Notes under the pieces: generated by a model
Database searches by the model: none
What the model was told of the DNA's origin: nothing
The model's input: the letters and a program-made list of their open reading frames with translations, nothing else
Shown here: positions 7,249-15,116 of the stretch, one piece after another
How positions within the stretch are numbered: position 1 is the first letter of the stretch
Layout: each line of letters begins with the position of its first letter
Made by a program: the position numbers and the translations under genes
Assembly (NCBI GenBank): GCA_009923685.1
Contig: RFTA01000005.1
Location: forward strand, 1-15,116
Length of the DNA: 15,116 nt
DNA from: Actinomycetota bacterium
Lineage (GTDB): Bacteria > Actinomycetota > Acidimicrobiia > Acidimicrobiales > Ilumatobacteraceae
Direction: 5' to 3'

Positions 7249-9666
7249 GTGCCAGTGAATGAATTTCTGACGAGATATTTTTCGAGGCGCTGGTCTGCCC
7301 AGCAGGTTACTTCTCTAGTCGTTGTCGCAGGTTCAACGTTGATGTTGTTGATGACACTGCACCCTGAGTTGATTTTGCGCAACAACACGCCAACCGGTGG
7401 CGACATGGGAGCGCATGTTTACGGGCCGGCATACTTGCGTGATTTTCTGTTGCCGCACTTTCGACTAACTGGTTGGAGCAATGACTGGTATTCGGGTTTT
7501 CCGATGTATCGGTTCTATATGGTCGTGCCAGCTTTGGCGGTGCTTCTTGTTGATTTGATTCTGCCTTACGGCATTGCGCTGAAGATAATCGCGGTGCTCG
7601 GCATTTTGACCCTGCCAGTCTGCACCTGGCTGTTTGGCAAGTTTGCAAAATTTCTATTTCCGATCCCTGAATTGTTGACCCTCGCATCAGTTGTATTTCT
7701 TTACGACGAGAGCTTCACGATTTACGGTGGCAATATCGCTTCGACAATGGCGGGCGAGTTTTCGTTTTCGATCTCGCTGTCACTTGCAGTTTTGAGTTTC
7801 GGTCTATTAGTTAGAGCTTTTGAAGAACATCGTGGCAAGATGTTGACCGCCCTCGTCGTAGCGCTCAGTGCGCTGAGTCACGGCATCGTGCTTTTATTCG
7901 TTTTTGGTGGCGTTGTTTTGCTTGCGGCCGTTTGGTTTGAGCGTCGCAGCACGGTTACGGCGACGACGGTGTCAATCACGGCGATTCTGCTCTCGTCTTT
8001 TTGGGTGCTTCCATTTTTGACAAGTCATGCATATATGACCGACATGAAATATGAGCCACGACCAAGCGGCGCGAGCGACTCGTTTTGGAGCATGTACTTT
8101 CCATTGGCAACTTTTTGGGACATCGTGATAACCGGTTTTGCGATTATCGCTTTCGTTAGTTTCATCAAGGCTCGGAACCGAACCGGTATGTGGATGGGTG
8201 CATATTGCATCGCTTTGATGTTTGGTGTTTATTTTGGACGCGAGAGTTTGCCCGTCATTGGTCTGCTTTGGAACCCAAGGTTGTTGCCGTTTCTTTATTT
8301 GTTGCGATATTTCTTAATGGTCATCGGCGTCTATCAGTCGGCGGTTTGGTTGGCGGGTTTTTATCGACTGCAACAACTCGGACGAAAAGCGTTAGAGCAG
8401 CAATCTGTTGAAGCGATCAAACCTGTTGAGTCGATAAGCGATAACCCGAAGTTCAATCTGGCTTGGGTCACCGTTTTTACTGTGCTGGTGGTTTCAATAA
8501 TCGGTTTTCGGTTTCAAGAAATGCCCTTCGGCAAGCTGACTACGAATGCGGCTGGCGAGACTATATATAGGTGGGGATTCATCTCGACCAAGGCGACCAA
8601 CGACGGCTTCGTGGACGGCTGGGCGAGGTGGAATTTCACCGGCTACGAGGGCAAAAGCGCTTACGCCGAATATCGGGCAGTTGTCGAGACAATGAAAACT
8701 ATTGGCGAAGATCCGAATTTAGGTTGCGGTCGCGCACTATGGGAGAACAACGGCGAACTAAATAAATATGGCACAACGATGTCGTTGATGCTTTTACCGC
8801 ATTGGACAAAAGGCTGCATCGGCTCGATGGAAGGTCTGAATTTTGAGGCCGCGGGCACGACGCCCTATCACTTCATCACAGCGGCGGCGATGTCAAAACA
8901 GAGCAGCAACCCCGTACGTGAACTACGTTACGACGACAACAACGCCGGGCTCGGTGTGCGGTATCTGCAAGAACTTGGCGTGCGCTACTACATGGCGTTC
9001 ACCTCTGAAGCAATTGCTCAGGCCAATCAACAAGCGGCGCTCTTGAAGATCGCCGAAAGTGGGCCATGGGTCATTTATCAAGTTGATAAAAGTGATTTAG
9101 TCGTGCCGATGAGCGTGCAACCCGTGATTGTTTCAAACGAGAGTGGTGACCCCAAAGAGCGTTGGCTCGAGGTGGGTACGAGTTGGTTTCAGCATCCGGA
9201 AGATTGGGCGGCGGTGCCAGTCGATAACGGACCAGATTCTTGGCAAAAAGTTGATGCGGTCATTGATTTGAATCGCCGTCAAGGCGAACCAACTGACTCG
9301 TCGCGCAGAGTCGACATTGTTAAACCATCCGAAGAAATTTCGGTCGTCGAGTTAGAGCCTGTCACAATTAGCAACACGAAGCTCGAAGACGAGGCAATAA
9401 GTTTTTCTGTCGACAAAGTTGGTGTGCCAGTGCTGGTGCGAATGAGCTACTTTCCGAATTGGAAAGTCGAAAATGCGCAGGGACCATATCGCGTGGCTCC
9501 GAACATGATGGTCGTGATTCCAACCAAAAATAACGTGCGGTTACATTACGGTTACACGCTCATTGATTTCTTTGCATATTTCATGACGGTTCTCGGAATT
9601 GGCACGATGGCGGTTCGCTGGCGTGGTCGCCAAGTGGCGCGAAGGCGAAAAACTGCAAGACGCTAG
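7249..9666 (+). CDS. Large polytopic PTPS-related / GT-C-like membrane protein
   Basis: The protein has 805 residues. Helix 1 (about 21-37) is followed by a first outer loop with GGDMGAHVYGP (50-60), RLTGWSNDWYSGFP (72-85), then many helices to about residue 430, a polar extracytoplasmic domain (about 435-765), one last helix (about 768-785) and a strongly basic tail. The acidic D52 in the first outer loop and the helical array resemble GT-C glycosyltransferases and the membrane family called 6-pyruvoyl-tetrahydropterin synthase-related (not a pterin enzyme). YfhO-like proteins share this layout. A sugar transferase using a lipid-linked sugar for envelope glycan assembly is the likeliest role, supported by manB starting 12 bases downstream, but this is inference. 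Start is GTG at 7249; the GTG at 7255 is an alternative, with TAGAGT nine bases before it. Confidence 0.6.
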   Translation: MPVNEFLTRYFSRRWSAQQVTSLVVVAGSTLMLLMTLHPELILRNNTPTGGDMGAHVYGPAYLRDFLLPHFRLTGWSNDWYSGFPMYRFYMVVPALAVLLVDLILPYGIALKIIAVLGILTLPVCTWLFGKFAKFLFPIPELLTLASVVFLYDESFTIYGGNIASTMAGEFSFSISLSLAVLSFGLLVRAFEEHRGKMLTALVVALSALSHGIVLLFVFGGVVLLAAVWFERRSTVTATTVSITAILLSSFWVLPFLTSHAYMTDMKYEPRPSGASDSFWSMYFPLATFWDIVITGFAIIAFVSFIKARNRTGMWMGAYCIALMFGVYFGRESLPVIGLLWNPRLLPFLYLLRYFLMVIGVYQSAVWLAGFYRLQQLGRKALEQQSVEAIKPVESISDNPKFNLAWVTVFTVLVVSIIGFRFQEMPFGKLTTNAAGETIYRWGFISTKATNDGFVDGWARWNFTGYEGKSAYAEYRAVVETMKTIGEDPNLGCGRALWENNGELNKYGTTMSLMLLPHWTKGCIGSMEGLNFEAAGTTPYHFITAAAMSKQSSNPVRELRYDDNNAGLGVRYLQELGVRYYMAFTSEAIAQANQQAALLKIAESGPWVIYQVDKSDLVVPMSVQPVIVSNESGDPKERWLEVGTSWFQHPEDWAAVPVDNGPDSWQKVDAVIDLNRRQGEPTDSSRRVDIVKPSEEISVVELEPVTISNTKLEDEAISFSVDKVGVPVLVRMSYFPNWKVENAQGPYRVAPNMMVVIPTKNNVRLHYGYTLIDFFAYFMTVLGIGTMAVRWRGRQVARRRKTARR

Positions 9667-9669
9667 TCT
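9664..9669 (+). promoter_or_regulatory. Candidate internal -10 box before manB
   Basis: TAGTCT, whose first three bases are the stop codon of the preceding gene, stands eight bases before the GTG start of manB, which lacks a Shine-Dalgarno. This could give a leaderless manB transcript in addition to read-through from upstream. There is no recognisable -35 element, so the call is weak. Confidence 0.25.
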
Positions 9670-9677
9670 TTAATGCC

Positions 9678-11030
9678 GTGCCCAATCTAGAAGCAGTCGT
9701 TAAGGCCTACGACATTCGGGGCACGGTACCTGACCAACTCGACGCGACTTTGGCACATGCACTCGGTGTGGCTTTCGCTAAATTTTCTGAAGCAAAAACA
9801 ATTGTCGTGGCCCACGACATGCGACCGAGTGGCCCAGACCTGGTCGAGGCGTTTCAAAATGGTTTGACCGAGCAGGGCGTTGATGTTGTCAATCTCGGTT
9901 TGGCAAGCACAGACATGCTCTATTTCGCCTCGGGCAAATTGAATGCACCTGGTGCAATGTTCACGGCCTCGCACAACCCAGCTCAATACAACGGCATCAA
10001 ATGTTGCTTGTCGGGTGCGCGATCGATCGGCATTGACAATGGATTGCGTGAGATGAAAGAGATCGCGCAAGATGTCTTGGACGCGCGAGGTCCGGCACCA
10101 GCGACAACACGAGGCGAGGTCACGAAAAAGAATATGCTCGCCGAATTCGTCGATCATGTCGTCGGCTTTATTGACGTCACCAAAATCTCCAAACTAAAAA
10201 TCGTCGCCGACACGGCAAACGGCATGGGCGGATTGGTCGCACCCGCAGTTTTCGATCGCTTGAAAGAGTTCGAGATCGAAATTATGTACGGCGAGCTCGA
10301 CGGCACGTTTCCAAATCACCCCGCCGACCCGATTCAGCCCGCCAACCAGCGTGACCTGCAGGCACGGGTTGTTGCAGGTCAGTTCGATGTCGGGTTGGCT
10401 TTTGATGGCGATGCCGACCGCGTTTTCTTGGTCGACGAACTTGGCAAAAGTGTCTCTGGTAGCACGACGACCGCCTTGTTGGCTTCGGTGTTTTTGCGCG
10501 AGAACCCGAGCGCGACGATTTTGTACAACTTGATCTGTTCGAGAATTGTGCCCGAGACGATCACGGCACTCGGCGGCAAACCGATCCGCACAAAAAACGG
10601 ACACAGTTACATGAAGCAGGTGATGGCTCAGACTGGTGCCGTCTTTGCAGGCGAACACTCTGGGCACTATTACTTTGCCGACAACTATCGTGCCGACAGC
10701 GGCTTGATTGCGACGATGGTTGTACTCGGCGAAATGTGTCGCACCGGAAAGTCACTTTCTGAGTTGCGCAAACCATTCGAAAAATACGCTAATAGCGGCG
10801 AGATCAATACGCAGGTTGGCAATATTCAAGATGTCATCGACCGCGTGACCAAACAATTCGCAAAGTATCCACAAGATCACCTTGACGGTTTGACGGTTGA
10901 CTGCGGCTCGTGGTGGTTCAATGTGCGACCCTCAAACACCGAGCCACTATTGCGATTAAATCTCGAAGCAGCCACGCGCGAAGAATGCGATGAGCATGTT
11001 GCCGAGTTGCTGATGTTGATCACGGCGTAA
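9678..11030 (+). CDS. manB: Phosphomannomutase/phosphoglucomutase
   Basis: A 450-residue alpha-D-phosphohexomutase that interconverts hexose 6-phosphate and hexose 1-phosphate, supplying mannose 1-phosphate for GDP-mannose (and possibly glucose 1-phosphate). The four diagnostic loops are intact: phosphoserine loop TASHNP with S98 (96-101), metal-binding DGDADR (243-248), sugar-binding GEHSGH (325-330) and phosphate-binding RPSNTEP (417-423). Length is typical. The start is GTG at 9678; the ATG at 9673 is out of frame. It lies 12 bases after the large membrane protein and is followed by the Trm112-like gene after a short gap. The position next to DUF3499 and upstream of ahcY matches the actinobacterial manB (pmmA) locus. 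No mannose-6-phosphate isomerase gene is nearby. Preference for mannose over glucose is inferred from context, not from residues. Confidence 0.93.
   Translation: MPNLEAVVKAYDIRGTVPDQLDATLAHALGVAFAKFSEAKTIVVAHDMRPSGPDLVEAFQNGLTEQGVDVVNLGLASTDMLYFASGKLNAPGAMFTASHNPAQYNGIKCCLSGARSIGIDNGLREMKEIAQDVLDARGPAPATTRGEVTKKNMLAEFVDHVVGFIDVTKISKLKIVADTANGMGGLVAPAVFDRLKEFEIEIMYGELDGTFPNHPADPIQPANQRDLQARVVAGQFDVGLAFDGDADRVFLVDELGKSVSGSTTTALLASVFLRENPSATILYNLICSRIVPETITALGGKPIRTKNGHSYMKQVMAQTGAVFAGEHSGHYYFADNYRADSGLIATMVVLGEMCRTGKSLSELRKPFEKYANSGEINTQVGNIQDVIDRVTKQFAKYPQDHLDGLTVDCGSWWFNVRPSNTEPLLRLNLEAATREECDEHVAELLMLITA
10352..10381. repeat. Perfect inverted repeat inside manB
   Basis: TGACCTGCA (10352-10360) and its exact complement TGCAGGTCA (10373-10381) are separated by 12 bases. 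It could fold into a hairpin in the manB mRNA or act as a dyad site. One such 9-base repeat is about what chance would give in a window of this size, so no function is claimed. Confidence 0.3.
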
Positions 11031-11043
11031 TCACCGCAAGTGT

Positions 11044-11049
11044 TATCGT
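11044..11049 (+). promoter_or_regulatory. Candidate -10 box for Trm112-like gene
   Basis: TATCGT ends seven bases before the GTG at 11057. If used, transcription would start at that codon and give a leaderless message, which favours 11057 over the in-frame GTG at 11048. No -35 element is visible, and the gene may also be read from the manB transcript. Confidence 0.3.
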
Positions 11050-11056
11050 GTTAGCC

Positions 11057-11302
11057 GTGTCTGCATCAAATTCACCGATTAATTCGCAGTTGCTCGAGAT
11101 TTTGGCTTGCCCTAAGGACAAGGGCAGCCTGATCTATTTCGTAGACGAAGAAATGCTCTATAACCCGAGATTGCAGATGAGATACGAGGTGCGACAGGGC
11201 ATTCCAGTGATGCTTATCGACGAGGCAATCGTTGTTAATCAAGTCGAGCACGAACGCCTCGTGGCAAAAGCCTCGCAACTCAATTTGAAACCAACTTTTT
11301 AA
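11057..11302 (+). CDS. Trm112-like small protein
   Basis: A protein of 81 residues (84 if the in-frame GTG at 11048 is used). The N-terminal LLEILACPKDKGSLIYF (12-28) and the later YEVRQGIPVMLIDEA (43-57) are the two conserved blocks of the bacterial Trm112/YcaR family. Trm112 proteins in eukaryotes and archaea activate several S-adenosylmethionine-dependent methyltransferases; many bacterial relatives, this one included, keep only one cysteine (C18) of the zinc site and have no settled role. It sits between manB and ahcY, an arrangement seen in other Actinobacteria, and next to the enzyme that clears the methyltransferase product S-adenosylhomocysteine. Whether it partners a methyltransferase here is a guess. 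It ends 27 bases before the ahcY start. Confidence 0.8.
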   Translation: MSASNSPINSQLLEILACPKDKGSLIYFVDEEMLYNPRLQMRYEVRQGIPVMLIDEAIVVNQVEHERLVAKASQLNLKPTF

Positions 11303-11320
11303 ATTCGTAAATCAAAAAAT

Positions 11321-11325
11321 AGGAG
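11321..11325 (+). promoter_or_regulatory. Ribosome binding site of ahcY
   Basis: AGGAG lies four bases before the ATG at 11330. It is the only canonical Shine-Dalgarno sequence I see before a gene in this window, which fixes the ahcY start and suggests strong initiation. The A/T-rich stretch just upstream (11296-11320) includes TAAATT at 11300, a possible -10 box giving a leader of about 18 bases; this promoter is speculative. The gap is too short for a SAH riboswitch. Confidence 0.8.
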
Positions 11326-11329
11326 AATC

Positions 11330-12758
<1,429 letters not shown>

Positions 12759-12784
<26 letters not shown>

Positions 12785-13382
12785 TTGCCAGTCGCGGCAA
12801 GAAGAAGTGAACTAGCGGGCCGACGCCGAATGCAAAGGCGAAAGTTGCAACGCCAACTTGTCCACCGAGTGCGAAGCCGACGATCAAAACGGTGACTTCG
12901 ATGGCGGTGCGACCAACTTTGATTGGTATTCCGCGTTTGGCAAGACCCGTCATCAAACCATCGCGTGGCCCAGGCCCGAGTGCGCTGCCGATATACAAAC
13001 CTGTGCCGATCGCAACTACGACGATGCCGACGACGACCATCATGATGCGTATCAAAAAGTTTTTGGGCTCAGGGATAATTTGAAGGGCCACGTCGGCGAC
13101 CAGACCGATTTCTAGTGCATTGAGAATCGTGCCAAGACCGGGTTTCTGTCTGAGCGGTATCCAAAGAAAAAGCAACATGAAACCAGTCATCACGATGATT
13201 TTGCCGATCGAGATTTCGGCTTGCTTGGCGACACCTTGGTGAAAAACATCCCACGGTGGTGCACCTAGGTTGGCGTTCATTTGCAGAGAAATGCCAACTG
13301 CGAAGAGAGCCAGGCCAATGAGACATCTAACTAGACGACGACCAAGTCGGTCGCGAAACTCAAGTTGTTGAAGGCCCTGCAC
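12759..13382 (-). CDS. YczE/YitT-like polytopic membrane protein
   Basis: The protein has 207 residues with six or so membrane helices and a short basic N terminus. It resembles the YczE/YyaS/YitT group (COG2364), membrane proteins of unknown function. Two parallel internal repeats are readable: MNANLGAPPWDVFHQG (35-50) and IGSALGPGPRDGLMTG (131-146), each followed by a short basic loop with AK, an I..G motif and a helix, so D45 and D141 occupy equivalent places. This duplication is typical of transporter-like folds. Start is a GTG at 13382 without a Shine-Dalgarno; TAGCGT six bases before it suggests a leaderless message. The gene is divergent from comF and its 3' end runs 26 bases into the convergent ahcY. 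Substrate and role are unknown. Confidence 0.82.
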
Positions 13383-13388
13383 AGATTC

Positions 13389-13394
13389 ACGCTA
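13389..13394 (-). promoter_or_regulatory. Candidate -10 box for YczE-like gene
   Basis: On the minus strand TAGCGT (13394 to 13389) is followed by six bases and then the GTG start at 13382, the spacing expected for a leaderless transcript. No Shine-Dalgarno exists. The box lies in the short divergent gap with comF; no equivalent box is seen for comF. Confidence 0.35.
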
Positions 13395-13431
13395 GCCAGC
13401 GCATCTGTTGTTGGCACACACGTTTGCGGCA

Positions 13432-14160
13432 ATGTTCAAGACATGTGATCTGGTGGTCAAGCAGCTGGCGAAGTTGCTCGGCGTAATTTTTGGTTCGACA
13501 TGTCCTGCATGTGGTCGAATTTCGGCGACAATTTGCAAACCTTGCCGCGAGACGCTCGATGGTAGCGACAGCGGTGTCTACAACGACGAAAAAAGCAGCG
13601 ACAAGCGCAGAGATTCGACCCAGTATCACGGTGATGTACTCGTCGCATTCAAATATGACTCGACAATTCGAAAAGTTATCTTGAGTTTCAAATATCGCAA
13701 TCAACGATCAAGCTTGCGACTCATCGGTGACGCTCTCGTTCGACGTGTGCATGCTGAACAGTCTCGGTCACTCAAAAAAATTGACATTGTTACTTGGGCG
13801 CCAACGACACAAAAGCGCATTATCGAGCGCGGCTACGACCATGCTGAGTTGATCGCGAAGTATGTCGCCAAAAGATTGCAATTGCCGTGTCAAAAAGTTT
13901 TGGTGCGACTCTCGGATCGCCCTCAAACAGGAAAGTCGCGTGATGCGCGCTTGGTCGGGCCATCTTTTTTGGCACGAAATTTAAACTCTGAACATTTGTT
14001 GCTTGTCGACGATGTAGTGACGACCGGAGCAACTTTAAACAGCGCAACTCGTGCGCTTTATCAAGCGGGGGCTGGTCTGGTCACGTGCATGGCGGTAGCA
14101 TCAACTGTCTTATGGCAATCCTCGACCGAGTCTTACGCGCTGGCGAAGGCAAGAAAGTAA
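13432..14160 (+). CDS. comF: ComF family protein (phosphoribosyltransferase-like)
   Basis: A protein of 242 residues from the ATG at 13432; an in-frame TTG at 13408 would add eight residues. It has an N-terminal four-cysteine zinc site (C24-P-A-C27 and C35-K-P-C38), a central block WAPTTQKRIIERGYDHAEL typical of ComF, then QTGKSRDAR, and a C-terminal phosphoribosyltransferase loop LLLVDDVVTTGAT with D193-D194. ComF proteins are needed for handling of single-stranded DNA in natural competence in Bacillus and Haemophilus; many organisms carry them without known competence. No other competence gene is in view. The 3' end overlaps the start of secA by 49 bases in another frame, so the two are co-transcribed. 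The same comF-secA order is known from Actinobacteria. No Shine-Dalgarno or clear promoter box is seen before either start. Confidence 0.88.
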   Translation: MFKTCDLVVKQLAKLLGVIFGSTCPACGRISATICKPCRETLDGSDSGVYNDEKSSDKRRDSTQYHGDVLVAFKYDSTIRKVILSFKYRNQRSSLRLIGDALVRRVHAEQSRSLKKIDIVTWAPTTQKRIIERGYDHAELIAKYVAKRLQLPCQKVLVRLSDRPQTGKSRDARLVGPSFLARNLNSEHLLLVDDVVTTGATLNSATRALYQAGAGLVTCMAVASTVLWQSSTESYALAKARK

Positions 14161-15116
14161 AGGCTCTTGCCGCAATTTTGCCCGAAATAAATGCGCTGTC
14201 GAGCGAATATTCGGCGTTGAACGATGCGGCGTTGCGCGGCAAGACCACCGAGTTCAGGTCGCGACTTGAGCGAGGTGAGACCCTCGACGACCTGTTGATC
14301 GAGGCTTTTGCGGTCGTGCGTGAGGCTGCGACTCGCGTTATCGGTCAGCGTCATTACGACGTGCAGTTGATGGGTGGCGCGGCTTTGCACGCTGGTTGGG
14401 TCGCCGAAATGAAAACCGGTGAAGGCAAGACCCTCGTCTCGACACTGCCGGCATATTTGAATGCATTGTCGGGCAAAGGCGTGCATCAAATTACGACCAA
14501 CGACTATTTGGCACAACGCGACGCCGAGTGGATGGGTCAGATTCACAGGTGGCTGGGTTTGTCGGTGGGGCTCGTCGTGCCGGGTCGGCGCACGAGTTCT
14601 GCAGAGAAGCGCGTCGAATATTCGAGCGACATCACATACGGAACTAACAACGAGTTCGGTTTTGATTATCTACGCGACAACATGGCTGCGACTCTGCAAG
14701 ACAAAGTTCAGCGCGGTTTTAATTTTGCCATTGTCGACGAGGTTGACTCGATTCTCATCGACGAGGCAAGAACACCGTTGATTATTTCTGGTCGTGTCGC
14801 CGATGCCGCGAAACTTTATTATCAGTTCGCCGCCATCGTGCGCACTCTCGTGCGTGATGTCGACTATGACGTCGAAGAAGCCAAGCGAATCGTCGTGCCA
14901 ACAGAGTCGGGCATCGAAAAAGTTGAAAAGCAGTTGGGTATCGAAAATCTCTACGACGAGGTTCAGCAAAATTTGGTTCATCAACTTCAAGTGGCGCTTA
15001 AGGCAGCCGTCTTGTATCAACGCGACAAGGACTACATCATTCAAGACGGCGAAGTAAAGATCGTCGACGAATTTACTGGTCGCATTCTCGAAGGTCGACG
15101 ATGGAGCGAAGGTATT
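14112..15116 (+). CDS. secA: Preprotein translocase ATPase SecA, 3' end outside window
   Basis: The first 335 residues of SecA, the ATPase that drives unfolded preproteins through SecYEG; a full protein has about 850-950 residues. Visible: N-terminal helix with RAGEGKKVKAL, FAVVREAATRVIGQRHYDVQ around the nucleotide-binding Q motif (67-85), Walker A MKTGEGKT (100-107), TNDYLAQRDAEWM (129-141), YGTNNEFGFDYLRDNM (176-191), Walker B region VDEVDSILIDEARTPLIISG (208-227), and the return from the preprotein cross-linking domain at VDEFTGRILEGRRWSEG (318-334). The start ATG at 14112 is inside the end of comF, and the N terminus aligns well with actinobacterial SecA1, so this start is likely. The usual actinobacterial hpf gene between comF and secA is absent. 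No frame disruption is seen up to the window end. Confidence 0.96.
   Translation, partial: MAILDRVLRAGEGKKVKALAAILPEINALSSEYSALNDAALRGKTTEFRSRLERGETLDDLLIEAFAVVREAATRVIGQRHYDVQLMGGAALHAGWVAEMKTGEGKTLVSTLPAYLNALSGKGVHQITTNDYLAQRDAEWMGQIHRWLGLSVGLVVPGRRTSSAEKRVEYSSDITYGTNNEFGFDYLRDNMAATLQDKVQRGFNFAIVDEVDSILIDEARTPLIISGRVADAAKLYYQFAAIVRTLVRDVDYDVEEAKRIVVPTESGIEKVEKQLGIENLYDEVQQNLVHQLQVALKAAVLYQRDKDYIIQDGEVKIVDEFTGRILEGRRWSEGI

Noticed and set aside
6474..9666. CPBP protease plus large membrane protein as a phage-defence or bacteriocin-immunity island
   Set aside because: There is no toxin, nuclease or precursor peptide nearby, and the genes sit in a syntenic core locus with manB and DUF3499.
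9687..10667. Two minus-strand open frames of about 156 residues opposite manB
   Set aside because: They lie fully antisense to conserved manB motifs and show no recognisable domain or start signals.
11303..11329. SAH riboswitch or other leader RNA before ahcY
   Set aside because: Only 27 bases separate the genes, too little for a known SAH riboswitch; only a ribosome binding site is supported.
12785..12800. Short stem TTGCC/GGCAA right after the ahcY stop as a terminator
   Set aside because: It has only five pairs, a six-base loop and no T run on either strand, and it lies inside the opposite gene.

Overview
The window is ordinary chromosomal sequence of moderate G+C content, dense with genes on both strands. 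It most likely comes from an actinobacterium, and my best guess is a free-living member of the Acidimicrobiia. The basis is gene content and order: a large membrane glycosyltransferase tail, a DUF5719 protein, a DUF3499 protein, phosphomannomutase (manB), a Trm112-like protein, S-adenosylhomocysteinase (ahcY), comF and secA follow the same relative order that, from memory, is conserved around manB-sahH-secA1 in mycobacteria and other Actinobacteria. GTG starts, ATGA-type overlaps and apparently leaderless promoters fit that assignment. The exact genus cannot be read from the sequence.

Layout. (1) Positions 2-4127, plus strand: a tightly overlapping cluster of a 5'-truncated polytopic glycosyltransferase-type protein, a secreted or anchored DUF5719 repeat protein and a membrane-tethered thioredoxin-like protein, ending at a candidate hairpin. 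(2) 4132-6138, minus strand: ftsH, the membrane AAA+ zinc protease, convergent with the first cluster. (3) 6247-12784, plus strand: DUF3499, a CPBP-family membrane protease-like protein, an 805-residue PTPS-related/GT-C-like membrane protein, manB, a Trm112-like protein and ahcY. (4) 12759-13380, minus strand: a YczE/YitT-like membrane protein whose 3' end overlaps the end of ahcY. (5) 13432-15116, plus strand: comF overlapping the start of secA, which runs off the window.

How the genes work together. Two large membrane proteins with a multi-helix half and an extracytoplasmic domain, together with manB (mannose-1-phosphate supply), suggest assembly of a mannose-containing envelope glycan. AhcY removes the S-adenosylhomocysteine made by methyltransferases, and Trm112-type proteins are partners of methyltransferases, so these neighbours may be linked in methylation metabolism. 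FtsH and SecA are general membrane-protein quality control and export factors. All coding space is accounted for and no stretch above 300 bases lacks a gene; the longest gap is the divergent ftsH/DUF3499 promoter region (6139-6246). I found no tRNA, rRNA, CRISPR array, insertion sequence or prophage, and no convincing undescribed multi-gene system. The most notable signals are a recurring TANNNT box 6-8 bases before start codons that lack a Shine-Dalgarno sequence (leaderless transcription), the placement of ftsH inside an otherwise conserved envelope cluster, the absence of manA, an SIS-domain gene and hpf from positions where relatives often have them, and several uncharacterised family members with readable internal structure.
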